A stretch of 64,000 bases of DNA from Pseudoips prasinana. Lineage: Eukaryota; Arthropoda; Insecta; Lepidoptera; Nolidae. A program made the translations under genes and the position numbers. Under the pieces are notes generated by a model. That model had not been told where the DNA came from, searched no databases, and worked only from the letters and a program-made list of their open reading frames with translations. Position 1 is the stretch's first letter, and each line of letters starts with the position of its first letter. Shown here piece after piece: positions 34,210 through 44,583 of the stretch. The DNA is taken from assembly GCA_951640165.1 (NCBI GenBank), contig OX621258.1, positions 10,563,501-10,627,500 of the forward strand, written 5' to 3'.

Positions 34210-34340
34210 CTGGAATGAGCTAAAGCCTGTTGATTCTGAGTACAGGGACCTTGAATGACTTCAGTGAGCGTGTTGAACACTTGTGATGCTACTCCGATGG
34301 CCTTGAAAAAGTTAGCCTTGCCTGCTGGGTCGATCAGTTC
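34210..34340 (-). CDS. RyR: RyR exon ([20 protein letters not shown])
   Basis: Forty-three codons plus [17 protein letters not shown] and [16 protein letters not shown] are conserved RyR motifs. Acceptor CCTTAG, donor GTAAAA. Confidence 0.96.
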
Positions 34341-34753
34341 CTAAGGACAATATGGTCATGGTCAATTTTTAATTTATCCTCAGGTAGATATATCGATCAG
34401 GTATATATTGCGCAAAAAGAAAAGATGCGCAGAAGGTATCAAGGGATTTTTTAGATCGGTTCCTATGCTGGTTATTCGACCAATAGAATATTAATTTCTT
34501 CAGCAGGGAGGAGGGGAGGGGGATCATTATGTATATCCTTATATTTATATTTTAGATTTTCAATATGTTATTCTAACAAGGGTTTGCTGGAACAAACTGA
34601 AATTGATTTAATCTCGCCTCTGTACAAGAGCTTTAGATTAAATAATTTATAAATGTATTTTCTGTGTAGAAAATAGAAAAAATAAATATAAAATATCTTC
34701 TGTATTCTATTATATAGCTGTATAGCTCAACCGTGGTTTAAATCAAATAAAAA

Positions 34754-35346
34754 AAACCGGCCAACTGCGAGTCGGACTCGCCCATGAAGGGTTCCGTAGC
34801 AGCAAGTATATATATTGAAAGCTAAATTGCGGTTTACGATTTATGACGTATTAAAAAAAACTACTTACTAGATCTGGTTCCAACCAATTTTCGTTGTTAG
34901 TTTACATAGTAATGTACATCATATATTTTTTAATTTTATCATTCTCTTATTTTAGAAGTTACGGGGGGGGGGGGGGGACACTCATTTTACCAATTTGGAA
35001 GAGTCTCTCGCGCAAACTATTCAGTTTAGAAAAAAAATATATTAGAAACCTCAATATCATTTTTAAAGACCTATCCAATTCCACAGATACCCCACATGGG
35101 TAGTAAGAAAAAAAAAATTTTGCGTTTCAGTTCTATGTATGGGGAACCCCCAAAATTATTGTTCTTTTTCTATTTTTGTGTGAAAATCTTAATGCGGTAC
35201 ACAGAATACATCTACTTACCAAGTTTCAACAGTACAGCTCTTATAATTTCGGAAAAAAGTGGCTGTGACATACAGAAGGATGGACAGACAGACAGACATG
35301 ACGAATCTATAAGGGTTCCGTTTTTTGCCATTTGGCTATGGAACTA
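34754..35346 (+). repeat. Dispersed repeat family E (~600 bp)
   Basis: Begins ACCGGCCAACTGCGAGTCGG and ends TTTTGCCATTTGGCTATGGA with a GACAGACAGACAGACATGAC tract. This is a repeat widespread in lepidopteran genomes. A run of 12 or more G lies at 34966-34977. No coding function seen. Confidence 0.65.
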
Positions 35347-35527
35347 AAAAGTATATAAGTATTTATAGAATCTATAGCGCTATGAATGAATGAAATGTTT
35401 ATTTGCTAAAATATAGGTACAGGGTTGTTAGGTACATTATAAACATTAGTAAGCTAGCTGTGCCATATGTCCAAGATATTTATTTTAATTTTTATATTTA
35501 TTTAGTATGCAGTAATTTATAGTGTAC

Positions 35528-35735
35528 TGTATCGTATGGGCAGTGGTTACCCTGGTTTCAGAGTTGTTCATACCGCCCAGTAGGTCTCTGACATGGCTTA
35601 TTGACTCTAACGACAAAAACCGGGACCGACACCTTAACGTGCCCTCCGAAGCACGGATACAATCGAAATTAAACCACGTTGACGGTCACCCATCTATAAA
35701 CCTACCGCGTGTATAGGTGCTTCACCACACCGACT
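35528..35735 (+). repeat. Interspersed repeat family D, copy 4
   Basis: CGTATGGGCAGTGGTTACCC, GTAGGTCTCTGACATGGCTT and CGAAGCACGGATACAATCG align with the other copies. Confidence 0.8.
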
Positions 35736-35763
35736 AATTGTATTAATATAATGGGGAGAGTAC

Positions 35764-35891
35764 CTTGCTAGAATAATGCCAGTAGAAGTCCATAATAGAT
35801 TCCTGTAATCGCAGCAAGTAATCCACAGTGCAGATGACTACATTCACAGTCGTTGTGTTGCCAGCTTGAGTTCTCAAGTAGTTCTGCCAGT
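35764..35891 (-). CDS. RyR: RyR exon ([18 protein letters not shown])
   Basis: Forty-two codons after two bases of an aspartate codon. [20 protein letters not shown] followed by [20 protein letters not shown] is almost invariant among RyR channels. Phase 0 exit, donor GTACTC. Confidence 0.97.
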
Positions 35892-36648
35892 CTGTGGAAC
35901 ACAGAGATATATGTATTAAGAAGACAACATAAAAAGAATAGTGGGAGCCACATGGAGAAGGAAGACACAGGACCGCACTTTATGGCAAGCTTTAGGGGAG
36001 GCCAATGCTGAATAGCAAGATAATCTTCTCCAAATTGGTGTCTATATCAAAGAGATTGTATATATTTTTATAAAATTGTTAAATAAAGGCTTTATCATTA
36101 CTATTATTGAAATGAAAAATTATAAAAAATAACAGGAGTGACCTTTAGACTACACGACTGAGGAAAAAATTAACAGTTGTATATACGAAACGTAACAATG
36201 AGAGAAAGAGAGAAAGAAAATGTGTGCTCGCACCCTGTAAAGACCGGTACGACCTGAAGGGTCCTACTGGGTATAATAATTGAAAGAGTGGACTGTATAT
36301 AAGCTGGTTAGAATTTATGTTGTACAAAAAATGAACCCGCGAACAAACATCAGGTTATTTACGATCGGTTGATGTGAGGGAGTCCAAAAAGCGAAATGGA
36401 CGAGTGTTGCGGCCGATGCTATGATGGCGCCACCGTCGCGTCGCCCCGCCCGAAGTCACTTGACGGCAGCGGAGGGCGCCCCGCGCCCTTCCACCCGAGC
36501 GTTATGTTGCGAAAGTTCCAACACACCCCTCTTTGGTTGGAATGCCAATACTTAGACCAGACCATTACCAAAAGATGTCGCTTATTTCAATATTTTTTTA
36601 ATAAGTATTAATCATAGTTCCTAGGCCCTTTAATTGTTAATTACATAC
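35892..36648. other. RyR intron with a GC-rich patch
   Basis: AT-rich except for 36395-36515 (GATGGCGCCACCGTCGCGTC, GGAGGGCGCCCCGCGCC). The patch has no coding signal and is probably repeat-derived. Confidence 0.4.
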
Positions 36649-36759
36649 CCAAGTTGTGTCCTTCACAGGTGAGTTGTATGAAGCGGAAGAGAGCGCAAGT
36701 GAACTCAGCGTCGTGCATGTTCTTCTCCCCGGCCGCTCCCTCCAGCCCCACTCCTAGAC
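36649..36759 (-). CDS. RyR: RyR exon ([20 protein letters not shown])
   Basis: Thirty-six codons with split codons at both ends. [20 protein letters not shown] is a hallmark RyR sequence. Donor GTATGT. Confidence 0.96.
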
Positions 36760-36825
36760 CTAAGGACGGAATTAATACATAATTACAAGAAAAATATACT
36801 AACAAAGAGAAACAATTAGTTTACG

Positions 36826-37690
36826 GACTCGAACGGGTAGACGGCGTGTTTGGTAAATGCTTGCCTTTTACGCCGCAAGTAGTGGGTTCGATTCCCGCCC
36901 TGGGGGGCTACCGGCTAAGTCGCCGAACATCGGGATAGTGATCGGCGTTCAAATAAATAAAGGTTAGAAATGATTTAATCAATCGTTAAATAGGGTTCCA
37001 TGAGCACATGTGACGTCATTAATGGTTCGGAATCGGTTTTGAACGTCGAAGCCTATTTAACAATTGACTGAGTAATTTTTAACCTTTATTTATTTGAACG
37101 CCGGTCACTATCCCGATGTTCGACGACTTAGGCGGTAGCCGCCCTGGTGTGCATGAACATGTCTGTTTGTCCTGAATCTGGGTGTAATTATCTATATAAG
37201 TATGTATTTACACAAGATAAGTAGTATATTTATTTATTCATTCATACATACAGCTACCATTACAGGTTAAAACCATTTCGATAGTAACGGATTAAAAAAG
37301 CAATCTTATGTGACTAAATATACATAACATTAACATCATCAAAATTATTAAAACTATCAGCATTATTAAATTAATCAACATTATTAAAAATGAAATTGTC
37401 TTTTAAATTATTATATTAGCCTTAACAAGTGTGGATATCATAATTAATTATATTGTATAGCCTAAACATTATTATAGTGTAATATTGTGATATTGTTAGT
37501 TTACCCAATAAAAAAAAAAAAAAAAAAAAAGAAGCCAGTAACATAATGCATACAGAGTTACTCTTGCGAACTGGCTCAGTGAACAAGAAATATGTAATAT
37601 ACCAGTTATCTGGTACATCACATATTATTATACTACTTTTGGCAACAGATGGCCATATGTAAATAATGTCCTAGGATATTGTTATTATTA
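36826..37690 (+). repeat. tRNA-derived SINE broken by two insertions
   Basis: Head 36826-36903 has an A-box-like TTGGTAAATGCTTGCC and a B box GGGTTCGATTCC. The body resumes at 37141 (CATGAACATGTCTGTTTGTC, ATCTATATAAGTATGTATTT). The tail is at 37640-37690 (GATGGCCATATGTAAATAAT). The gaps hold a fold-back element and a block of about 290 bases ending in AATAAA plus a run of about 20 A (37509-37529), which looks like a retroposed sequence. Confidence 0.7.
36904..37140. mobile_element. Fold-back/MITE element, 237 bp, with 7-bp target duplication
   Basis: The ends are inverse copies of about 85-90 bp (GGCTACCGGCTAAGTCG ... AACATCGGGATAGTG). GCCCTGG directly precedes (36897-36903) and follows (37141-37147) the element, so the SINE sequence resumes exactly. 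A single-arm copy is at 60145-60205. No coding capacity. Confidence 0.75.
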
Positions 37691-37714
37691 ATTTTAATAT
37701 TCATAGTATAATAC

Positions 37715-37835
37715 CTTCAGCCTTAGTATTCCTCTCAAACGCGTCCAGATCTAGTACGGAGCAGGAGTTCATGAGTCCAGCTATTGATGTGAAGAAACCG
37801 ACGTCCTTCTTTTCCTTCAGGTGGTTCAACATGCC
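37715..37835 (-). CDS. RyR: RyR exon ([20 protein letters not shown])
   Basis: Forty codons plus one base. [20 protein letters not shown] and [15 protein letters not shown] match RyR closely. Acceptor TTGCAG, donor GTATTA; phase 0 in and 1 out. Confidence 0.96.
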
Positions 37836-37884
37836 CTGCAAGAACGAAAAAGAATGTTTCGTCAACAAAGAACATCAATATAAG

Positions 37885-38130
37885 ATATACTAGCTGTGCC
37901 CCGCGGTTTTACCCGCGTTAAACTTTATAAATTATCACTGCTCCTCCCCCGTAGGTGACAGGGTGATAATATGTGGCCTATATGTTGACCCGACCTCTTA
38001 GTAATATTCATGCAAAATTTGAAGTTATGGATTAACCTCAAATTTTGCATGAATATTACTAAGAGGTTGGGTCAACATATATGCTACATATTATCACGCT
38101 ATCACCTACGGAGGAGGAGCCATGATAATT
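37885..38130. repeat. Large imperfect inverted repeat, ~90-bp arms, 15-base loop
   Basis: 37933-38022 and 38038-38127 are inverse copies with several mismatches (AGTAATATTCATGCAAAATT at the inner ends). Upstream is CCCCGCGGTTTTACCCGCGT, the repeat end also seen at 22880. Confidence 0.8.
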
Positions 38131-38314
38131 ACTTGTAGTTGCAGTACTTTTTGAGTTTAGCCCGGACATACATACAGACAAACAGACAAAATTTCTAAAA
38201 ACTAAAAAAATTTTGGCTTCGATATCGATTGTAGATCACGCCCCAAATATCCTTTTTAAAAAATGTTCAATGTACAGTTTTGACTTTCCTACGATTTTAT
38301 TATTCGTATATAGA

Positions 38315-38560
38315 TAGATGATAAAGCAGGACCACAACATTCATACCAACCTATACCATCCCGTGAGTGTCGTAAAAGGCAAATAAGGGGTACACCAGGT
38401 AGTGCCACCTGTGTACTAGCTAACCTAACTGGGGTCGCCAACTCACATGACAAGCGCGGTGAATAAGGCAAATCCCTCCAAATGACAACGTCATAGAAAC
38501 CTTTGGGGGAGGCCTATGTCCAGCAGTGGACATATCAGACTGATGATGATGATAATGATG
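38315..38560 (-). repeat. Repeat fragments including LINE 3' tail, inverted
   Basis: 38495-38560 reads AGGCCTATGTCCAGCAGTGG then a GATGAT microsatellite, the inverse of family F tails. 38328-38470 is related to 12795-13035 in opposite orientation. Confidence 0.5.
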
Positions 38561-39011
38561 ATAGTGATCCAGCCCGGCTTCGCACGCTTTTGACCATAAC
38601 TTATATTATAGTAATTATTTTTAAGAGATTATTATTGTACGTTTCATAGAGTTCTCTTCTTTATTTTATACTTAAAATTTAGCCTTCTTTCAGTTAAAGA
38701 TTTTTTAAACAAGTTAAGTCTTTATGAGATACAAACAAACAAACATAAAATATCAAATCATTTTTCTTTATATATTAATGTTATTTAAGATATAATCTAA
38801 AGAGTTTTCTGTAAGGTCGAGATTCGTTCCCTCACTGGAAGTTTTAAATAAAGGCGTTTCGGACCCTGGTGTCCAAGAACCTTTTTGTAAGAATGAAGAT
38901 TTGTATGGGCGTCTGGATGATCAAGGCACTCCTAAATCAGGTGAGGGGCAAACCCTCCCATGCAATCAAAACAATTAACACTTAACACTTTTTGTCCGAC
39001 TTGAGATAGAA

Positions 39012-39059
39012 TAGCTTTTTTCAGCTCCTGAGTTCAAACTCAGGAGCTGAAAAAAGCTA
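39012..39059. repeat. Perfect palindrome, 23-bp arms, 2-base loop
   Basis: TAGCTTTTTTCAGCTCCTGA plus GTT, then CA, then the exact inverse. It lies 65 bases from the donor of the RyR exon 39124-39303. Confidence 0.95.
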
Positions 39060-39123
39060 CTGCTAAATGAACAAAGCTTGTAATTGAGAACACTTGAGAA
39101 ACCACTGGGAATGCAAAACTCAC

Positions 39124-39303
39124 CATCTGAATATCAATATTACCACCCCTGAGGATGGAGATGCCCAGCTGCAAGGTCTTCATGACCATCTCGCTGGGCA
39201 CGCCCTTGGACGCGGATATATGCAGCAACACCATCTCAGCCACGCCACGGTCTGCGAGCCGGGTTTGTTGGAATAACAGCTTTTGTTTCTCCATTTCTTG
39301 TTC
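39124..39303 (-). CDS. RyR: RyR exon ([18 protein letters not shown])
   Basis: Exactly 60 codons, [13 protein letters not shown] to [27 protein letters not shown] is conserved to vertebrates. Acceptor TTGTAG, donor GTGAGT, phase 0. Confidence 0.96.
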
Positions 39304-39955
39304 CTACAAGAAAATAATCGGATTTAAACCTTAACCATTAAAATTAAAAATCTACATCAAAACTCTGGCAAATCTAAAATTTTATCAACAGGCGGGAATC
39401 GACGGAAATACGAACTATACATATCGAAGGATGAAATTTACGAGTTCAATTGCTAACACCTTTCCGAAGGATGGACATAGATGGCATTTATTGGCTTAGT
39501 TCTGTTTTAGTGATTTTGCAGTTCTATGTATGCCCTGTTCTTTACATAGGAGGTTTATTAGGAAAGAATTCCCAGCATTGGCGGCCGACTAAAATTTTAA
39601 ATTTATGATTTCCTAGTTTAAGTATATATTTATGCTTACATTGGTATTCTCTATAATTCACGGCAGGTAATAGGCAAAAACAGGAACGTAATATAATAAA
39701 AATTATGCATATAAAAGTATTCTTACCATCAACAAATCCATTGTTTTCTGCGTGTAACATGATTTTGTATTTATTTTCATAATTTATTTTCAAATTGATT
39801 AATATTTTATAATTAGTGATATATAGACTTTATACGACGTAATTTTACATTTCAAAAAAAATATATCAATCAGCTTTTAAAAAGATTACAGTTTCCACAA
39901 GAAACACTTTGCATTAATCTCAACTTTAACGACTACGAAATAAGATTCAACTCAC
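39304..39955. other. RyR intron, nothing recognised
   Basis: AT-rich; no repeat or ORF of note. Confidence 0.5.
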
Positions 39956-40090
39956 GTGGATACTAGCGCGGCCTTCTTCCTCGCCTTCCGCTTCCCCACC
40001 TCCCTCTTCCTCTTCCTCACCTCCTTCTTCCTCCTCTTCTCCACATGACCTGGCGATGATGTGTGCGTACGACATGTAAAGTGGATCTTC
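39956..40090 (-). CDS. RyR: RyR exon with acidic linker
   Basis: Forty-five codons, phase 0 both ends. EDPLYMSYAHIIARSCG is conserved. It is followed by a low-complexity glutamate/glycine stretch of about 23 residues, then RASIH. This acidic linker varies in length between species. Donor GTGAGT. Confidence 0.94.
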
Positions 40091-40174
40091 CTGTGAATAT
40101 AGAGACATATGTATTTTTTGTTATTAGGACGAGTTCTACCTTTTTACCTATAAACAGTATAAAGGCTCTAAGCA

Positions 40175-40245
40175 ATGTTGCTCTGATACGGCCCGGGGAA
40201 TCTCTACAACTCTCTTAGATCCCACAGCAAGTTAGTCATAAATAA
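40175..40245. repeat. Short dispersed repeat, copy 1
   Basis: GCCCGGGGAATCTCTACAAC and CTTAGATCCCACAGCAAGTT align with 58493-58565 (TCCCGGGGAATCGCTTTAAC, CTTGGATCCCGCAACGAATT). Confidence 0.6.
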
Positions 40246-40711
40246 ACAAAAAAAGGAGTAGTAGTTGTAGAAGGTACTTTCAAAACTTCTCTCGGGCAAA
40301 ACGGGAGACATAATGATATGAAGAGCCTTAGAACGAGAGAATTGTAACTAGAGAAGCCAACTGCAAAAGCACTAAAGATATATTTTGAACTATAGATCTG
40401 TCCCCAAATGCGAAAAAAGTTTAAGTAATTTCTCCCCCTAGTTTAAGCTATAAAGGAACAAATCAAACTCATTGTCTACGATTTGGGTACAACAAAGAAC
40501 TAATTGCTGATAAAACTGATATTTTAAGGATATTTTAAGTGAGCTGTTATCTTGATTCTAATAGTATTTAGTTATGCCAAACCGCTTATACGCACGGAAA
40601 TTTCCTCGTTGCTACAAGATCAGTATAATAAACTATTCCAGATATTGGATGCTATACATATGGTTGGATGTCTGTACTGATTATATTAAAAAAGTAAAAG
40701 GGAAATATTAC

Positions 40712-40840
40712 CTGCAAAGCTCCGGACCTCTCCGTCATAGCCCCGCGACAGAAGGTAGTTACTAGTTGTGTCAGAGGATCTGGTTTTCCTTCTTCTTCTA
40801 CCGCATCACTCTTCTTCAGTTCTGCGTCTTCGAATGATTG
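40712..40840 (-). CDS. RyR: RyR exon ([18 protein letters not shown])
   Basis: Forty-three codons, [12 protein letters not shown] to RSGALQ, phase 0 at both ends. [20 protein letters not shown] is a well-known RyR segment. Acceptor TTCTAG, donor GTAATA. Confidence 0.95.
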
Positions 40841-40931
40841 CTAGAAAATAAATAATTAATATTCACATACTCGAAAGATTGTATAAAGGATTTGTACACC
40901 TTCTGCTACCTTCATCAGGTTATTTTCAATT

Positions 40932-40968
40932 CTGGTCCATTCAACGCGATTTGTGTTGAATGGACCAG
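40932..40968. repeat. Inverted repeat, 14-bp arms
   Basis: CTGGTCCATTCAAC at 40932-40945 and its inverse at 40955-40968. Confidence 0.9.
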
Positions 40969-41232
40969 GTTGCTTGGATGAGATCGCTTCTAGCGATAAG
41001 GCCGCCAATTGCATTAAAATAATATGATTTACTTGTTTGGAACCATTGTTTTGTTTTACTAATTTTTGCAATAAAGTTTACATATCTTCGTTCAGTAATG
41101 CGTAAGAATTCTATAATCATGATAGAGATAAAGCTATAATCTTTAATTTCGCCAACGGCAGCTTAATCTCTTCATGTAAAGTGAATTTTCAATGCAGTAT
41201 TTGTATAGAACACAATGCTAAGTAGTACTTAC

Positions 41233-41326
41233 AGTTAAGTCTTCTATCATGACTTCTTGTCCCACGTTCTCCTCTTCCAACCACAGTTCGTAGTACGTAC
41301 GAGCGAATATGTTACAAGCTCGATGT
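41233..41326 (-). CDS. RyR: RyR exon ([16 protein letters not shown])
   Basis: Thirty-one codons after one base that completes an arginine codon with either alternative exon. [20 protein letters not shown] and [11 protein letters not shown] are conserved RyR motifs. Donor GTAAGT, phase 0. Confidence 0.95.
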
Positions 41327-42108
41327 CTGCAAGTTATACAAGTTTTTTTACTACAATTCCTTTATTGACCATAGAAGCCGATCATCAGACATTCTCGCAC
41401 AAAGTGGCGAGAATTATCGAACATGATTTTTCTTTGTTTTTTTTTTTGTACAGTTAGTTTTTAAACAGTTCTTTCATATTAGCATCTATAGAGAGTGCTC
41501 ATTTTACGTTCGATTTGTGACTTAAGTCTTGTGTCAATTAATATAATTAATATATTAATCACCTAACACTGTTTATATGAGATTATAAAATTGAGAAAAA
41601 CTGTTTGTCGCGAACTACTTTTCGTCAAACGCGTATCGGTTCATATTGACAACTGTGCGAAAACGTCATTCTTCTAATGGTCAACTTACAAAATTAAATT
41701 CTTAGCCGCGGCAGCGGCAGCCGAGCGCCAGATCCTCTCTATTTAATTTTCTAACAATATTATGAGTTGAAGTATATTCTTAGTAAGATGTAAAGTTGTA
41801 GTTATGGGAAGTAACCGTTTTAAGAACTTGTCATTATGAGAAGTTGTCGTTACGGGAAATTAACATTTTAGAACAGTTGCCCTTTTCACACTATTGTCGT
41901 TATGGTCCAGTTGTCCATATGAACCAAAACTTAGATCGCACGCAGATCTGTTTGCAGTCTAGCGCCGCTCACTACTCCCAACGGGCTTATGATTTTGAAT
42001 GCGTTGCCTTAAGGCGTCATATATCAAGTCAAATGAAACACCGAAAAAATTTTGAACGACAGCGTGTGCCGAAGCCATACAAAAGCTAGGCTTGTTTCTA
42101 ATACCTAC
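41327..42108. other. RyR intron, nothing recognised
   Basis: AT-rich intron between the mutually exclusive exon a and its downstream exon. No structured element found. Confidence 0.5.
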
Positions 42109-42218
42109 CTGCTCAACTTGTATAGGTGCAAAGACCTTAGGCAAGCGATAGCAGCTCGCTTTCTGGCCGCACACAATACTCGCTTCCAGTTGCTTTTGCG
42201 CTGTCGAGGCTTGGTCGC
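42109..42218 (-). CDS. RyR: RyR mutually exclusive exon, form a (ARKRAAIACLRSLHLYKLS)
   Basis: 110 bases: 36 codons plus AG, from ATKPRQRKSNWKRVLC to ARKRAAIACLRSLHLYKLS. The acceptor AACTAG and donor GTAGGT are good. It aligns over its whole length with form b (shared RKRA, IAC, leucines and the terminal SR/PR-H junction) but differs at most positions. It ends one codon shorter. Both join to HRACNIFAR in the next exon. This looks like tandem exon duplication with strong divergence. Confidence 0.82.
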
Positions 42219-43136
42219 CTAGTTAGTTCCACGCAGCATGCACAATAATTTGTTCAAATATTATAACTATTTAAAGACTACATTGGGTCAGTCGGCATTT
42301 TTAATAATTAAAGCTTTACCACCATAAGGATAGGCTCCATTTTTTATTTATTTCTTAACTTTCAAAATTATAATTGATTCTAGAAATGCCCGATTTTTAT
42401 AATGCCTATGTCAATAAAAGTCTGATTCTTATACTTACTAACTCTATTCTAGATATTACTGTTGTATACTTTTTTTTAAATAAAATAGCAAGACAAACGA
42501 GCTTTTGGTATCACCTGATGGCAATTGATTACTATAATGATATTGGGAAATAAATAAGAGACACTAATAATAAGTACCTAACCATTTTTTATAAAATATC
42601 CACAAATTTTAATTTATATATAAATAAAGCTTTATTTTAGATGTAATAAAATCAATAGGAAACCAAAAGAAAAGTTATGAAAATATTTACTACTTGTTGA
42701 GATGTAAAACCTCTAGATTTACTAACGAGTTAGTAATATGAATGTATATAATACTACATACATACATTCTGAATCAGAAAATATGTTAATTTATGATTAA
42801 ATTCCAATAATACATCGTTAAGATTGTTTAATTTAAACATAAATAACGGCTTCTATTAAATATCACTTAGTTTAGCTTTAAAATAAACTAAACACTTTTG
42901 GTTTATTTTCAGAATCAGGCATTTTAAGAAATAGACATTACGATATAGACAAATATAATATCATAAATGCACACTCGAGCCACACATAGATCCTTGGCAA
43001 CGAATAGGCTACGTACAGCCTTCGTATCGGTACATACAAACTGTTCTCTTAAGAGTTAGAAAAAAACAACATCTAATCCTCAAGTTAGTTAAGTCACTCG
43101 CATGCCACAGATAATAACATTTATCACACAAAAGAC
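42219..43136. other. RyR intron between the two alternative exons
   Basis: 917 bases, AT-rich. At 42988-43035 it holds text resembling a decayed piece of exon b (CCTTGGCAACGAAT, then TACAGCCTTC and GTATCGG). Otherwise no feature. Confidence 0.5.
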
Positions 43137-43249
43137 CTTGGCAGCGAATGCAGTGAGGTCTGCCTGAAACAGGCGATTACAGCGCGCTTCCTCTGTATCG
43201 ACACCACCGAACGATACACATTTTTACTCATTTGTTGAGGATGGTCGAT
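43137..43249 (-). CDS. RyR: RyR mutually exclusive exon, form b (IDHPQ...RKRAVIACF)
   Basis: 113 bases: 37 codons plus AG. It reads [20 protein letters not shown], then [17 protein letters not shown]. This is the common insect RyR sequence at this place; vertebrates have RKRAVVACFRM. Acceptor ACTAG, donor GTCTTT, which is weak. Entry phase 0 and exit phase 2 equal those of the alternative exon at 42109-42218, so one or the other can be used, but not both in frame. Confidence 0.9.
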
Positions 43250-44355
43250 CTAGTAAATAAAATATTTCAATATAAATAAAAATAATTACTAAAAACCTCT
43301 AGTATCTAGGATCTACGAGGTAACATCGCCAGCTTTTTGAGTACTTTGTTCACGGACGTAAACTTCGCCCAAGTTTTTAGAGTTCGGTACCCAAAGTGGC
43401 GTATAACGCAACCCTAGTACTGAGCCTCAGCTATCCGTATGTCTACACACGTCATACTACATACGGCATACGGTATACGATATAAGGACCCGTAATACGT
43501 AGACAGTTGAAATTCTTCGCTCAAACCACAAATTATATGAATAAAATATCAATTAGAGGTGCCCTTAAAAAAATATCATCATTGTGACTGCAAGTCAGAG
43601 TAACTTAAACGGTTTGTACACAATAATTATAATCTTTCCTACTTCTACTATCTCCATGATTTGATATAAAGTTGGAATATTATTTGTCATCTCCATTTCA
43701 TGAACACACATTATATAAATGAATGTTTTTTCACTAGAGTTTAATATTGTAGCATCAGCAAGTCCACTGGAAGATATTGATCATTAACCAGTGGTGTGTA
43801 AAGGATGATGCATGATATTACAATATTTTACTGGTGGCACACTACCAGCCACTTCTTTCCAAATATGACTGGTCTATTCATCAGTAGTCTGGAAGACATT
43901 GGTATTTTCCGAGGAGACCACCTAATGTACGTTAGAATATAAAAACCTATAACATACATATATAATAATGGTGTGCAAAAAGTATACGTATCAATTATCT
44001 TCTATTATAAATAAAATATTATTATATATACACTAACAACTACCGGCTTTTCATTTGACTATTTCCTTGCCCAAACATAGGCTGTCTGGAAGCGATCGCT
44101 ACAAAGCGATAAGATAGCCGATAGTACCGAATATTGAATGATAGTATCGATACAGATACGGGTAAAAAATTTGTTGTCGGTCTCGAATAATAATATTAGT
44201 ATTTTAGAAAACCATAGAACCGTCTTCATAGTTCTGCTTAAATATATAAAATATTTTCCATCGAATTATAAAACGGAGAAATAGCGTATTATAAATACAA
44301 AAATAACATAGTCGAATTGATAACCTCCTTCTAAAATAGACATAACAGTACTCAC
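43250..44355. other. RyR intron upstream of exon b
   Basis: AT-rich, with a repeat E-like piece at about 43384-43425 (GGTACCCAAAGTGGCGTATA) in inverse orientation. No docking-site type structure could be identified by eye. Confidence 0.4.
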
Positions 44356-44583
44356 CATATGCAATCCAAACAGAACTTTACTCATAGCAACAATCCTCTC
44401 AACAGTATCGTCAATGATCTTGGCCTTGTTCTCCGCGGTCTCTACGGTAATATTGGTCTTGCTCTTAGAGCCCAGTTTGCTGTACAAATAGTGCTGCCAA
44501 GACATCTCATCCGCCGGGTCGATCTTGTCTGGTAGTGTGAGTTGGGTCTTCGCGAATTCCGCTACGTCTTGCTCGGACATTTT
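44356..44583 (-). CDS. RyR: RyR exon, solenoid ([15 protein letters not shown])
   Basis: Seventy-six codons from [10 protein letters not shown] to VLFGLHM, with [15 protein letters not shown] and a conserved [16 protein letters not shown] end. Phase 0 both ends, donor GTGAGT. It is the constitutive exon immediately upstream of the mutually exclusive pair. Confidence 0.94.

Noticed and set aside
36860..36900. tRNA gene
   Set aside because: A-box and B-box-like sequences are present, but no full cloverleaf; the same head occurs in three dispersed copies with shared tails, so it is a SINE.
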